From Strobilurus pachycystidiatus (Eukaryota > Basidiomycota > Agaricomycetes > Agaricales > Physalacriaceae): a stretch of DNA of 64,000 nt. The DNA is taken from NCBI GenBank assembly GCA_019915135.1, contig JAHLMK010000018.1, positions 434,001 to 498,000 on the forward strand, given 5' to 3'. Under the pieces are notes generated by a model. It saw only the letters and a list, made by a program, of their open reading frames with translations. It did not search any database and had not been told where the DNA came from. Position 1 is the first letter of the stretch. Each line of letters starts with the position of its first letter. A program made the translations under genes and the position numbers. This document shows, in pieces, positions 1 through 11,119 of the stretch.

Positions 1-360
1 TCGGTGATGCTATCGAATAGTCGCTGTACAAGTATCCCGGACGCTGAGAACCTCTTCAAAAACAAGAAGTGTGCATTTATTTCGAGTGAGCGTGCGCTGG
101 TGCATCTGACGAGGGGTTAGGGAGAGCATCATGAAGCAGGGAATCCGACCCCCTGTGGGACAAGCGAATTAACAGTTTCTGAGTAAGAGTTTGGCAGATA
201 GACGTCTTTCCAATGCCCGGTGGCCCATGCAAGAGAACGACGCGATTCCACGGTACCAGGTTGACTGCCTAGCGCATGATTATGGCTGCAAGGTGGGTAC
301 TGATAACGATGATCGGAATCAGAAGATGGTGGCAGGATCGCTGACGAGACGGGTTTGGAC
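1..360 (-). pseudogene. PCH2: PCH2/TRIP13 AAA+ ATPase fragment (degenerate, runs off left edge)
   Basis: Reading the minus strand, 160-268 encodes a block very close to the Walker A region of Pch2/TRIP13: [16 protein letters not shown] followed by [15 protein letters not shown]. It starts just after a plausible 3' splice site (CTAG). About 80 bp further on, 1-85 encodes [13 protein letters not shown] and SGILVQRLFDSIT, matching the segment that follows Walker A in TRIP13. Upstream, 320-353 encodes RLVSDPATIF, resembling the RLL-Y-TI-FSD block before the ATPase core, but it runs into TGA before the expected FSD. Pch2 is the meiotic checkpoint ATPase that remodels HORMA proteins. The shifted frame, substitutions in conserved positions and absence of the N-terminal part indicate a pseudogene. 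The C-terminal half would lie outside the window. Confidence 0.6.
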
Positions 361-496
361 GCTGAAAGTGTTCTTCGTCGTCGCTGTCCGACCTCGACGC
401 AGGGCGACGTGTTGGAGGTGAATGATGGAAACTCTCGGGATCATGACGCCTCTGGGGTCGATGGTTTGAAGGTTCTGCTCGAGGTTCCCGTTGACA

Positions 497-639
497 AGGC
501 CGTCGGGATTGGCGCCCTCGACGTAGGTGATGTTCCACCAGATTTCATACACGCCGGCCAAGGCGGGCGCTGCGAGGAAAAATGCGACCGCGGTGGTGCC
601 GAGCATCGCTTGCCGTCGTTGTTGGGTCGTAGTCTGCAT
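497..639 (-). pseudogene. Fet3-type multicopper ferroxidase N-terminal fragment
   Basis: A 106-codon minus-strand ORF starts at 639. Residues 12-29 form a signal-peptide-like hydrophobic stretch ending in APALAG, followed by VYEIWWNITYVEGANPDGL. The WWNITYV..NPDG block is the recognisable start of mature basidiomycete Fet3 ferroxidases. After DGL the family continues with a cupredoxin block ending in PPPP, and the copper ligands HxH come later. Here the frame continues with unrelated residues and no copper-binding motif follows. The ORF then merges into the PCH2-like fragment. I infer a truncated ferroxidase relic rather than a working gene. No FTR1 permease neighbour is visible. Confidence 0.45.
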
Positions 640-1157
640 GACGGGAGCTGGGCCACTGGGCGCTGACCGCTGACCGCTGAGCGTCGTAACAGCGGCCGCG
701 ATGTAGGAGCTGGTTTTTCATCGGCGGTATACAAGCTATAACACCAGTTGTGTCCCAGAAAAATATCAATATCACCTGTACTCAACTGATGAACACATGT
801 GATATTATGTATTGTTTTCATGAAAAGACCATCGTTGGTGTATTGTAGCCGAAAATCCTTGTGAGAATCTGTAGTGTTTCAATAGATTTACATTCACATC
901 TACTGGATTGTGGTTCAAAGCGTTTATATTGCAAGAAATGTGGGCAATTCTCAATGAATTTTCGTAAGAATGTCGAAGAAGATATACAACCGCCTTTAAT
1001 TTCTCTTTTCCAGGGGACGCACAGGTCCTCTGTTCTCACACGTGTTCAACAGTATACCCGACAGACGGAAACACCGACTTCGGCGGTGTGACTGCCATCA
1101 TTGCCAAGCCATTCAACTGAACAATGTACAGCCTTGCTCTCCTTTGCGCTGTCATCG
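640..1157. other. Intergenic, no gene seen
   Basis: AT-richer spacer between the PCH2/Fet3 relics and the SPRY gene. The ORFs here are short and have no recognisable motif. The last 100 bases would contain the promoter and leader of the SPRY gene. An in-frame upstream start codon exists at 1101, but I prefer 1158. Confidence 0.4.
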
Positions 1158-2219
1158 ATGCCTGGCTTTTTCCACAAATTGAAAGACTCGCTTTCAGGCG
1201 ACTCCGACTCGTCTCGACCTGCCGCTAGTGGCTCCCAGTACTCTCCTCCAGATGAACCTCCTCCTTGGGCCGCCGCGCCAGAAAAGAGTGTACGCACCTC
1301 CCGAATGTGGCGCTGTCGCACTCATATTGGCTAACAGCATTGCAGCACAAGCACGGCAAATTCAACGAGGCACCGGAAGACGAATACCTCGCCGCGGAGG
1401 AATTCTGCCAGAACAATCCACTCTACCAGCCACGCATCCTGCCGTCGTACCTTGTAGAACAGATCAACACTCTCGGCGTCAAGGCGTGGGGACTGGAGAT
1501 TCCCAATGAGGGATCGAGGTTTGCGGGGGCGGTGTACAACATTCCGCGCGATCAGGATCTCAAGGCGCCTGCGGTCATCCGCGTGCAGACGACGAAGAAG
1601 TGCAGGGATTATTGTCTGTTGAGCGACTTGCCCATCATGGCTGGGTACTACGATATCCCTGGGAAGGTTGGGGCGTACTACGAGATCCTCATCCACCGCA
1701 TGGACGGGATCATCTCCGTCGGTAAGCCTCGAAACAAACGTCCCATGTTATAAGCTGTCTACTATCGAACGCTTTCTAGGAACTGCTTGCCGCCCATACC
1801 CAACCTGGAGACACGCAGGCTGGAACAGACTTGGCTCTGGCCTCCACCTCGATGACTTTCGCAAGTTCTTTGAGGATCCGGATGGTGGAAAGGATTACAC
1901 CGACGCTATCAAAGGTATACGTCCTGGAGACACGATAGGATGCGGCTACGAGTATCAAACCGGGACTCTGTTTTACACGTACAACGGCTTCCGTCTCCCC
2001 AACGCGTTCACAGGTGTATATCTTCCCCGACAGAATTACGACGTCTTCGCAGCGATTGGTGTCGAGGGTGTGTGCGACTTTGAGGTTAATTTTGGTGGAG
2101 AGCTGGTAAAATGGCAGGAAGGAAACGAGTGGCAGTGGAAGGTGGAGGGTATCATTGGGAGGCTGAGCTCAACCGAGGGTGTCGACGAAGAGCTTCCCTC
2201 GTATAGTCGTATGGCCTAA
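1158..2219 (+). CDS. SPRY-domain protein, three exons
   Basis: Splice model: exon 1 1158-1289, intron 1290-1345, exon 2 1346-1721, intron 1722-1779, exon 3 1780-2219, giving about 315 aa. The N-terminal 45 residues are Ser/Pro-rich and disordered-looking. The remainder holds a SPRY/B30.2-like domain: YYEILIHRMDG, then ISVGTACRPYPTWRHAGWNR across the second intron, DTIGCGYEYQTGTLFYTYNG, and DVFAAIGVEG with EVNFGG near the end. This arrangement is shared with fungal SPRY proteins related to Ssh4-type trafficking adaptors. I see no transmembrane helix or PY motif, so the adaptor role is only a possibility. Both introns have GT-AG ends and restore the frame exactly. An in-frame ATG at 1101 could add 19 residues. 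SPRY domains bind protein partners; the partner here is unknown. Confidence 0.85.
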
Positions 2220-3395
2220 GCCGCGGGGTACTTTCAAATCCTTGTATCTTCTAATTCCTCCACATTGATATGTCGTCTGTGTACATGTGTTCCCGTCTTG
2301 ATCTTTAGTGATTACATTATAGGTCTTTGTATCAAGTCCGTTCAGTCTCTGGTCCTAGGACACGCACATCATATTAATGAGAGATAGTCCGTCGGACCGT
2401 GCGCCACTGTGACTATCCAATTAAGTTTCTATATACCACCTTCGTGGACTGAGGTCTCTTCTAAACACGAAAATGCGATGGCCGCGCCAGTGCAACGACC
2501 ACTCCTCTCGTCTCGGCGCTTTTCTGTTTTGTTCATATGTACCCCTCACTGCTATTGATAATTCGTTGGTGACAAACTCGATATTGACAGCGCGAAAGGT
2601 CTCGCATAATTGTAACTGATTAAATGGTACTTCATAGACGTAAGCTTGAGTGAAATTGTTATGTAGACTGTGCGCTAGATATTTAAGGCACAGAGTGAAT
2701 GGAAGTGAGTATATAAAGTGATATCAGAGTCTTTTCACACCGTGCAGGTGGACTATAAGTATACAAACGACGAGAGTTCAGACTGCGACTCAGAACAGTG
2801 GACTGTTAGTTGAATGCTTCACACCGCAAACATTGGACTAGATGACGAGATAAGGTATAGGCAGGTGAAGGCGGCCCGGGTGGCCATGGTCTCTAGTCCG
2901 AGTCGACGTGTAGAATATCTGGAAGTCCGTTAGCAAGCCGGCCTACTGAATACCGAAGCAACTCACGTTTGAAGAAGATATCCGAACCGTTGCAAATTTG
3001 ACAGCAGGTCCGAGCCGCAACTAGTCAGATAGACGGAAGAACTGGCGGGGAGCTGAAGTCAGATAGGTGAAGCGAATGATGGACGCAAAGGGTCTACCAT
3101 GAAAAAAGATGACTATGGGATCCCGCGAACGAAGCAAGTCCCTAAATATACGGCGTGGAATCCTGGATGGGATGGCGTCGAGCGAAGACGTCCGCTGAGA
3201 GAATGCGAGATTGATGGTTTCGAATGGGATAACTTTGAAAGCGGTACGTCCGAGCCAGAACGAGACAGTAAAACGGGAACTCGTAGACATGAGCAAACAG
3301 GGAGATCTTCGAAGAAAGGGGCCAGAGTCAGATGTGTTACTCGCGATGTATGCTAGGGAATGAGCTCACCGCAATCAATAACAAGCACGTTTGCT
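2220..3395. other. Spacer without a supported gene
   Basis: About 1.2 kb downstream of the SPRY gene. It contains AT-rich tracts and a TATATAAAG-like string near 2710, but no ORF with recognisable domains. Two opposing ORFs at 3021-3356 have no detectable motif and I do not call them. Confidence 0.35.
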
Positions 3396-3881
3396 CTAGA
3401 ACGGTATGGGCGTCGCCGAGCGGAGCGAGTCTCTATAGGCATGCCGCATGCTCCTTGCGTGGTAAACGTGAATGCACCGTTGGGCGAGGACGTCTGCCGA
3501 GGGGAAGTATGTGGTACCGCTAGACTTGACCCTACGAAGGTCGACCGGAGGAGACAGGTTGTCACTGTCCTGTGCCAATGTGCGCGCGATATCGCCCCTT
3601 TCCTTGGAAACCTGCTCGGAGGGGCCTGGTATGGACTCGGAGGCATCGACAGATTGGAGGGGAATTTCAGGTTTACGGGATTCAGGGAGTCGACCTGGTG
3701 CTGCCTTCTTGGGCGTCGGTGGGAAGACCATGTGCTTGAGAGCAGAGAATGCGGCGGTAATGGCGGACATGAAAATGGTGATGGCGTCTCCTAAGAAGAG
3801 GGTTCGTGACAGGATTGTCGTCTGCCCATTATTTGAGGCTACAGGACACGCTCCTATGCTGATCACCGAAAACACGGGCAC
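3396..3881 (-). CDS. Hypothetical ORF, uncertain
   Basis: An uninterrupted 161-codon minus-strand ORF. Residues 30-55 contain a moderately hydrophobic stretch (AITIFMSAITAAFSALKHMV), followed by a Pro/Ser-rich polar region. I recognise no family. No convincing splice pattern links it to flanking ORFs, and a similar-length ORF lies on the opposite strand (3472-4005), so it may be a chance ORF. It is listed because it is the longest open frame in an otherwise empty 2.6-kb stretch. Confidence 0.2.
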   Translation of the reverse strand: MPVFSVISIGACPVASNNGQTTILSRTLFLGDAITIFMSAITAAFSALKHMVFPPTPKKAAPGRLPESRKPEIPLQSVDASESIPGPSEQVSKERGDIARTLAQDSDNLSPPVDLRRVKSSGTTYFPSADVLAQRCIHVYHARSMRHAYRDSLRSATPIPF

Positions 3882-5150
3882 GCGCCGAAAGGGGTCTCTT
3901 CGAAGTCTATCTCAGCCCTCTGCATTCGACTCATTTGCGACTGGCAGAGAAAGATGTTTTGGTCGAAACCACCTCTCGAGTTCAATTTTGTTACCCAGTC
4001 GCTGAACGGGAGAATCTGTTCAGAATGTATGTGAGATGGGAGACCGTGTATGACCGAACACTGTACTCACTAGATCGCGTTGTATGAACGAATGTGATCG
4101 AGAACAAGACATTAGGCAAGTGCGCAAACGTAGGCATCGACCGGCAGGACGGATAACACAAAAAATGAGGCAGAGCAGGTTCTGATGGTTGAAGGGATTT
4201 GAATGCATAGCGGAAGGCTGGAATCAGGAGGGGTTGGCTTCCGAAGGCGTGATGGTAGACACTGTCATTGGTATAGTGCGAACCAAGCGGCCTTGGAATA
4301 GTTTCCGTTGATGGGCATCTGGAGGATGGGGGCATAGGAATGCCGTAGGGCGGAAGATAATGGTCCAATGTATCCAGGACGAGGCGGTAGCTTCTTCTTG
4401 TGAATGGAACAACGCAGCCTCAAGAGTGTGCCGCCGCGTTCATCTCCTGTTGAGGTCGGGGCTGATCTGCCAATAGCGGCGCTCTTTCGTTAACGGACGG
4501 TTCATCATCATCCTGGTCTGAGGTGCAGCGACATCCAAGCATCTTTTCGGGGAAGGTGTGGCCTATGTCGAAGTTTAGAACAATGGGAATAGACTAGACG
4601 CTGATGTGGCGCACGAATTGAAATCCAATCAAAGCAGGCGCCCGCACAGACAGAGCAGCATGCAGCGCAAAGGTGTGCGCAGAGTTCGTCGAACATTGCT
4701 GGCGGACAAAGGCAGAGTTCCAAAATGGAAAGGTGAAACACAGCCGCCGGCAAACAGCGGTTGATGCCGGCCCGCTGCTGCCTCCGCGCCACAGTCGCGT
4801 CTTTGCAGAGCACCTCCATGTCTACTTGCCCGTTTTGCATGAAATTCGGTGGATGACTTCGTGTCATACTCCGCTACACTTTCTGCTGCTCAGAACGTAG
4901 CGGACGGTGAGATTGGATGCGTTCGTCTTCGGGTGGCCGGATTTGTGGGTCCCAAGAACAACGTTGAGACGACCCGCGTTCAAGACCCCGGATTTATTCA
5001 TAATTGCCTCCTTTCCTCCCTTGTTCTCTTCGGGATCTGCGCTCGCCCAGTGTACTGGCTCAGACCAGTTGTATTCATCAGTCTATCGGATTGTGACTGG
5101 TCCATCAGTTTACAGCTCTTTCGGGGTGGCCTTTTGTTGTCGCGTGCCTG
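3882..5150. other. Spacer without a supported gene
   Basis: Only short unrelated ORFs in several frames. No domain motif, tRNA-like fold or repeat was noticed. The right end leads into the TATA-containing region at 5161. Confidence 0.3.
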
Positions 5151-5160
5151 GTGGTGTGGC

Positions 5161-5167
5161 TATAAAG
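5161..5167 (+). promoter_or_regulatory. TATA box with pyrimidine-rich leader
   Basis: TATAAAG at 5161-5167 is followed by a long C/T-rich stretch (about 5185-5260) of the kind found at transcription starts in filamentous basidiomycetes. The first plausible start codon downstream is the ATG at 5352. Confidence 0.4.
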
Positions 5168-5351
5168 ACCTGACTGGCTTGCGCAACCCCCCTTCTTTCC
5201 AACCCCCACCATCTCTTGCCTCCAGCCCCTTCAATCTCGAGTGGCTCTTCTCTTCTGCATACCCTATTGTGCGAGAGACTCTGCTTGTGATCTCAGTCTA
5301 CGTTGTGCGTCTCTACTCACTCCTCGTCGTTGTCTCTCATCAGCGTCGCAG

Positions 5352-5831
5352 ATGTCCTCTTATGCAGATCACTCTAGCGACGACGACTCGGTTCATTGGT
5401 AGCGTTCAGCGAGCCTTATCGTCGCCACAGTCTGACCTCCATAGATTTGACATGCTGTCGTCGTCCTCACTCCCCATCAAGAGCCACAATATGATTCTGC
5501 TCACTGTCAACATACAAAACTGCCGCAGTCGTCTTCCTACGTTCTCCTGTCATTGTAAGTGCTAACCGTCTACCCCCTACACCATCTGACATTCACCAGA
5601 AGACCTCCCTTCACAGCACGAGACACACGCTCACCTCCCTCGCGTCCGATAGCGTGCCATGTCTTAGCGTTATACAGCAAAGAGCCACAATCACCCAACA
5701 GTTCCGGGATGCTCCCGCTGTCGTCTTTCAGTATTGGGAGGCAGCGGGTGCACAGTTGGGGCCGGAGCTGCCTTGCGCTATTCCCCCCTTCTGCTGGGCA
5801 AGTACTACCTGGTGAAGACACAGACTGAGGT
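5352..5831 (+). CDS. Possible spliced gene of unknown function
   Basis: The ATG at 5352 opens a short acidic Ser/Asp-rich peptide (MSSYADHSSDDDS), typical of fungal hypothetical proteins. It lies 190 bp after a TATA box and a C/T-rich leader. GT-AG pairs downstream can join it to further open segments between 5430 and 5831, but I could not find one splice path that keeps the frame with certainty, and I recognise no domain. The end coordinate is approximate. It could also be a pseudogene. Confidence 0.25.
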
Positions 5832-6663
5832 CGCCGAACACTCCCGCAAGAACGGTAGTATGCGCTACGGGCCCGACTGGTAAGGATTAGATGACCTTGC
5901 GCGCTTTGGATGTGGTATTGCTTGAGGTGCGGGGATGGGGATGGGCGTGTACGTGTGGGCACCGGTGTGCGATTATCGTGGGACTGTGAGTTCTTGTTTC
6001 TCTGTCTTGTCTTCTGCCGCTCATTCGTATGACAGCGTCGTTGGCCATCCATCATCTCTTACACCGCGCTACCACAAGCATTGCTCTCGGTGTATTTTCG
6101 GTAGCCCTACGTGCGCATTCGACCGCCTTGACACGACGATGTCTACTCTCTATTATCTGATATGCCCCACTCCTACCGAGTCCCCACGAGCCACGATTCG
6201 ACCATCATTGGCATCGCAGCAGATTATGCACTTTGTACAAACATCAAGTTTATTTAGACAGACAGATTTTCACAAGTCGATTACTCATATGAACACCAAC
6301 ACTGAATATAAACCACCTCCTCATGAACCACAATGTTTCTGTGCGGCTACTGAAGCACTTCGATATTCCCAGTTCAACCGACCTCCGCTTTCTCAAAGCT
6401 TGCTGTATAGATCATCTTCATGCCAAATCTTCCAAATCTTCCATGTCCTTTGTTCTCTGCGCTCATCAAGTACTGAGCTATTGAACCTTTTCAATGCATC
6501 CTCGCTGTCGACCGATTTGCCCAAGGAGAATACTACGTGTTTTGGTAATACAAAGTCCGTACGTCTATTGTTACAATGAAAACGTGTCGTACACCATATA
6601 AGAAAGGTCGAATCCGCATGTCTCTAATAGGATCTAACAGAAGCACAACGCGGTCACTAACAC
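5832..6663. other. Spacer, no supported gene
   Basis: Contains a 214-codon plus-strand ORF (5935-6579) of low-complexity Ser/Cys/His composition without motif. It is probably non-coding sequence 3' of the DGAT2 gene. Confidence 0.3.
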
Positions 6664-8409
6664 CTACTCGATAATATTGAGCTCCCTCTTCCTATGCTTG
6701 GCAAACTCATCCTTGTACGTATCCCATATTCTGTCCGAGTTCATCAACATCGAGGAGGAGATGGCAGGGGCAAAGGCGTACCTCGTCAGTTCCGCGATGT
6801 ACAAGTTCTGGATGCGTCGAACCTCCTCGACGTCCGGCTTGTCATGCTGGGTGACATGGATGGGATGGCCAGCTACAAGACGTGTTATACATCAGCGGGG
6901 AGCTGACATGGTCAGTCAATCAGAGATACGCACTGACGACGACAATTCTTCTTCGGTACGGGAGAAGACCTGCGCTATCTATATAGAACATGAGCTACGG
7001 CTCGCATGACGTAGGGATACACACAATTGAGCATCCCGCGACCATGGAAAAGCGGCAGGGTGAAGCCAAAGATTGACTGGAACTTTTTCTGGAAGTAGTA
7101 TGTCGTCGTACCCCGCTCGTTGGGCATTTGTTGGAAGATATCGTTTTCGCCGAACGAGAATACGGGTACCAGGTCAGCTCTGACAGATGTTAGTCACGGA
7201 CGCGTTACACAGGCACGTATACGACATACCCATGCTGAATGGCGATCTTTATAAAGCCAAGTCTACGAACCAGTTGCTTAGATTGTTGATCACGATAGAA
7301 CGAAATGCAAGTACCGTCTTCGGAGGGTGAGATCTGCCGTTCCTGGATGTGCACTGAGACTCTCGGCGGCGCCACCAACAACAATAGTTATAGACTGTCC
7401 GGGACCGCTCTTGAGGATGTTGCTGCATGATCGTTTACTGACACTGGAAATTCCTAGCGCTAGGACCATATCGCGATAGAGTGCTATTTTGAAGTTGCTG
7501 GCAAGGGTTAAGAGATGTGGTGTTATGCCAGGGAATGCCGTGGAGAATCCGGTTGCTATATTCAGGTTGAACGCGCGAGTCTGGGCGACGGAGGGGAAGG
7601 AGGCTGACCATCGGTTGCAAACGTTGCAAAGGCTCCCCTGATAAGTGTAAGTCACCGTATCTTCTGAACGCTAGATACAAGTCTTACATTCCGATGATAC
7701 CTAGGTTGATCGTTAGCTTTCATTTCGAGCTGAATGGTTGTGGCGCACCATGAGGATGATATCCAAAGACGTAGTTTCGGTCTGCTGGTAGGTCCGCTTC
7801 CTGGCGTTCAAGGTTCAGAGCCAGCCAGTCCGCCCTGAAGAGTCTGTCTCACCTTAAGCAAACTGCCAAGAGAATTAGCCAAAGCAACCAGGAAGAGGGC
7901 GAACGCACGATACGGGGAAAAAGTCTGCGAAATATCTCCACCATGCCGATTGTCGGAACCACTTGCTTGTCCGCGCACCGTGTATCGACGCCTTGTCGAT
8001 GTATTGGATCCATATATGATAGGCCACTAGCAGCGGCCACAACGGTGGGAATGACCTGCTTGTCGTCAGATAGACCGTCGGCAGCGGCTGTATACCACGG
8101 ACCAAAGCAGCACCCATAGAGTCATCGCCGCCCAGATCAGCGTGGACCAGGCGGCCACCGCGAGAGTCTGCAGTCTCCTCCCTGTGGGCACCTGTGACGG
8201 CACAAAGCTGCCGGTCGTCAATGGGCGCAATGTTCCGCGGGAAAAAGCATCGACACGCACTCGAAATGGGCTGCGAGCTGTTTGACAGGCTTCAGCGGCG
8301 TCGTCGCCAGCTCGGACAGCTTGCCCCGCAGCGAGGACGCCGACAACGACCTGGATGCCGACGTCAATCTTGCGTTGAGCCCGGGTTCGTTTCTCGCCGT
8401 CGTGATCAT
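6664..8409 (-). CDS. DGA1: Diacylglycerol O-acyltransferase 2 (DGAT2/Dga1 family)
   Basis: Catalyses the last step of triacylglycerol synthesis, acyl-CoA plus diacylglycerol, at the ER and lipid droplet. Thirteen exons can be chained with about 12 short introns. In order they encode: an N-terminal Ser-rich leader from the ATG at 8409; VPTGRRLQTLAVAAW leading into a hydrophobic hairpin ending FPPLWPLL; WKYFAD-like WWRYFADFFPVS; LPADRNYVFGYHPHG with the catalytic HPHG; GIIGMGAFATFATD; SGPGQSITIVVGGAAESL; LGFIKIAIQHGADLVPVFSFG; LFHGRGML; and GHPIHVTQHDKPD. The protein ends in RELNIIE and a TAG at 6664-6666. All diagnostic DGAT2 blocks are present and each junction restores the frame, so the gene looks intact despite its high intron density. 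Expected length is about 370-390 aa. Exact exon edges need cDNA. Confidence 0.9.
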
Positions 8410-9222
8410 CGTCGACGAGCAGATGGTGGTCGTCGTCGCTGTCGGACCGCGTTTAACGAAGCGTAAGGTGATGGTGCAGAGTGAGACCGCAAGCTAGAGG
8501 CGCGTAAAGGCTATGATGCAATCCATGGCGCTTCGGGCCGGGGCCGAGACGCGAACCTCGCTTTGGCCTCGTTGCTTATATTAGGAGGCGGCTTCTCGCT
8601 GCGCCTCGTAGGGACCGCAAGACATACCGATGGATCCCAAGGTGAGCCCATCACGGTCAGTGCACTGTATATAGAGCATGCACGGAATACTCGGGGCCGC
8701 GACGCTGACAAGATGCACGAATGCTTACGACCAGTGGCTGTACATGTGGCGTACTACGCGATGCAGCGGTAAGCATCCATGTGGCTTTCAGCAGAGTCTC
8801 CTCAAACTGCGGGGGTCTGTCCGACGCGCCCGACGAATCATATATGTGATCTCTTCCTGAACCCCGAAATGATCTAGGGATATCTGCAAACACTCTGCGA
8901 CATCTGTACCACATCACATTCTTCTTAGAACTCCCTGAGCTTACGCCCCTGCTCGCGAAGTGCATTTACCAGGTCGAAGCTCTTTTCTGTCCCATCCACA
9001 GACCACGGCCTTCACCTTGCCTCATCTCAGGTCGTTCAATTCAACATCAGACCTTCGGTACCCTCCCGCCACAACCCTTTGATGCGCTATGACCGTGAGT
9101 AGATCTGTGGTTACAGTAAAGCATTTCTAATATACATAGAATCACATCGGCGGTCGGTAGACCGGTGGCCTTCTTTCTCTTAACCTTCCCATTTCTTTCT
9201 TTTTCTCATTCACTGGCACGAC
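8410..9222. other. Divergent spacer between DGAT2 and the CFEM-like gene
   Basis: About 0.8 kb between two divergently oriented genes, presumably holding both promoters. An open frame (8511-8711, -) and its opposite carry no motif. C/T-rich strings at 9170-9210 precede the start at 9223. Confidence 0.4.
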
Positions 9223-9822
9223 ATGCGATTTCCGCTCGCTTTTATATTCTTTCTTTCCCTCGTCGGAGTGGGATTTGCGACGCCACTTACCAAAGTGTTT
9301 CCTGGTGAGCCAAGCTCGCTCCTTACCAGTACATGACTTCTCAGAGAGTCAATAGAATGTGGCGCTTCCTGCGCCGATTCAACAGAGACAGATCACTCGT
9401 GCAGCATCCAGCCATTCGACGTGTTTTGCTTCTGCTCCTCCGAGAACTTTCTTATGACACAATGAGATGCCTACGTACGTCGTGCACCGCCGCCGACGAA
9501 CGCTGAGCGGCTATGACTTAGCTAAGCAGTCTGTGCGCCACAGTGGTATGTTCTTAGCTCAGGCTTTCTGTTTGTGTGCCAGATATCAATAGTCCCACAG
9601 GGTCTGCAAGTTACTGGCCCACTTACCGGAGAACCTCATCTTGGCCTTGTCATCACGACGAAGCAGTGGACGAGCTTCCAGTCCGGTCCTATGTATATCG
9701 GACGCCTATCTGACGTGTCCCACAGTGGTGAACGTAGTACGATACTCCTAGTAGCTCTCAGCGGCGTGGCTGGTGTTTTCACGTTGACTCTTCTCGCTCT
9801 ATTGAAGCACCTGTTCTCTTGA
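9223..9822 (+). pseudogene. CFEM-like secreted/membrane protein with disrupted frame
   Basis: The ATG at 9223 opens a signal peptide (MRFPLAFIFFLSLVGVGFA) and continues through an intron at 9305-9355 into PECGASCADSTETDHSCSI and DVFCFCSSENF. The spacing P-x-C-x3-C ... C ... C-x-C is that of CFEM domains, 8-Cys fungal extracellular modules often GPI-anchored. The expected next block (RCLRTSC, then TAADE) is present but in another frame, after an in-frame TGA at 9463-9465. A third segment after an intron ends in a hydrophobic helix (ILLVALSGVAGVFTLTLLAL) at 9750-9815, suiting a membrane anchor. I infer one CFEM gene broken by a small indel. An unrecognised intron is the alternative. Confidence 0.45.
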
Positions 9823-10029
9823 AGAGGGCGGAAAAGCTTCAAAGCTCGTATGTAGTAGCCTTGGTTGTTTGAATCGTGACGATATCCGATAGACTGGGCA
9901 TGAAGCAAGGTGTCTATTGCCGCGGCGTAAAAAACTATTTACCAGTAGTCACTAAATTAGCACATCATTGGGTATCCGAACCAATCCTTCAACAACGGTT
10001 CAACAAACAACAACTTAGATCGAGAGCGC

Positions 10030-10890
10030 CTAGAAGTAGTGCGGGTAGGCGCCGTGGGCGGTGAAGTAAGCGTTGTTGACAGACGAGAACGAGGTCGAGT
10101 CGTCCCAGTTGCTGCCGCCGACAACGACAACGTTCTGGCCAACGTCAGCACCGGTGAACCCGAAGTCGTGCTGTAGATAGACGCGATCAGCAAAGACAGT
10201 TCAAGTTTAGCACTTAGGAAGGGGCGAGAACGTACGACGGAGAGAGAGCCATCAGCCTCGAAGAATTGGTTGTAGAAGTCGGCAATGTGTGAGTCGAAGC
10301 CAACCTGGTGGCCGGAGTTGCGGCGGAGGTCCTGGCTGAAACTTCCCAAGCTGGCGTGGAATTGCTGGAAGCTGTTGAAGCGCGTCAGCATGTCGCAGCC
10401 CACGGAGGTACTGATTCGTCAAACTTACACGACGGTCTGGGTCTCGACCTCGCAGACTTGCTCGGTGATGACGCTGATGAGTGAAGTCAATATCCAGCAC
10501 ACTAACAGTACCGGTGGCGTAACGGCTCACCGCTTGGCTAGCTCCTGCAGAACGACCAGACGCTGCTGGATGATCTCGATGGCCTGGGTGTGGCAGACGA
10601 GTTCCTGCTCATGAACGACCGTCTGGTCGAAGCTGAAATGCGCAAAGTTGCTGGCGCCGTAGAAGTTGTCGAAGTTGTTGAGGGACGAGAACCCTCCCCA
10701 GCCGTTGAAGGAGACGTCGTGTCCTCCTCCGAAGAATCCACCGTGGTGACCGCGAGCTGTGAGGTAAATATTAGCCTCCATTTATCGGAAAGAGACAAGG
10801 CTGACCGAGGTTTTTGGAGACAGGGCTGGACATGACACCGGTGGCCATCAAAGCGACAGAGGCAAAAGCAAGAACGACTTTGGAGAACAT
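10030..10890 (-). CDS. Small secreted Gly/His-rich protein
   Basis: The ATG at 10890 starts a signal peptide (MFSKVVLAFASVALMATGVM). A GT-AG intron leads to a Gly/His/Phe-rich segment (RGHHGGFFGGGHDVSF). Further exons give a helical central part with VVLQELAKR and EQVCEVETQTV, then FQQFHASLGSFSQDL and IADFYNQFFEADGSLSV. The C-terminus is QNVVVVGGSNWDDSTSF followed by a Tyr/Phe-ending tail and TAG at 10030-10032. The VVVGGSNW type of C-terminal block recurs in secreted proteins of Agaricomycetes, for which I know no biochemical function. I estimate 200-215 residues in five exons. A TATAAAAG lies about 220 bp upstream. Confidence 0.7.
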
Positions 10891-11108
10891 GATTGAACGG
10901 GATGTGTGCAAAAAGGTCTATGAGGTTCATGAAAATCTATACATGACAGAAGGACAGAGAGCTCACTTGTGGTTGGAGTAAAGGTATGCCCGAAGAACGA
11001 AAGACTTGATGAATAAAGGATAGAAGATGGGCAACCTGGCCGAAGTGTGGAGAACGAAGAGAAGAACGAAGAAGTTGTAGATGATGGAAAACATGGACCT
11101 TGTCCACA

Positions 11109-11117
11109 TGCTTTTAT
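11109..11117 (-). promoter_or_regulatory. TATA box of the small secreted protein gene
   Basis: On the minus strand this reads TATAAAAG, followed by a leader of about 220 bp to the start codon at 10890. Strong TATA boxes are common for highly expressed secreted proteins in this group. Confidence 0.45.
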
Positions 11118-11119
11118 AC

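Noticed and set aside
3099..3356. 85-codon plus-strand ORF
   Set aside because: No motif, no splice context, and an equally long ORF lies on the other strand.
4849..5565. 238-codon plus-strand ORF
   Set aside because: Reads through a TATA box and C/T-rich leader and has no motif; the likely start is the ATG at 5352 in another frame.
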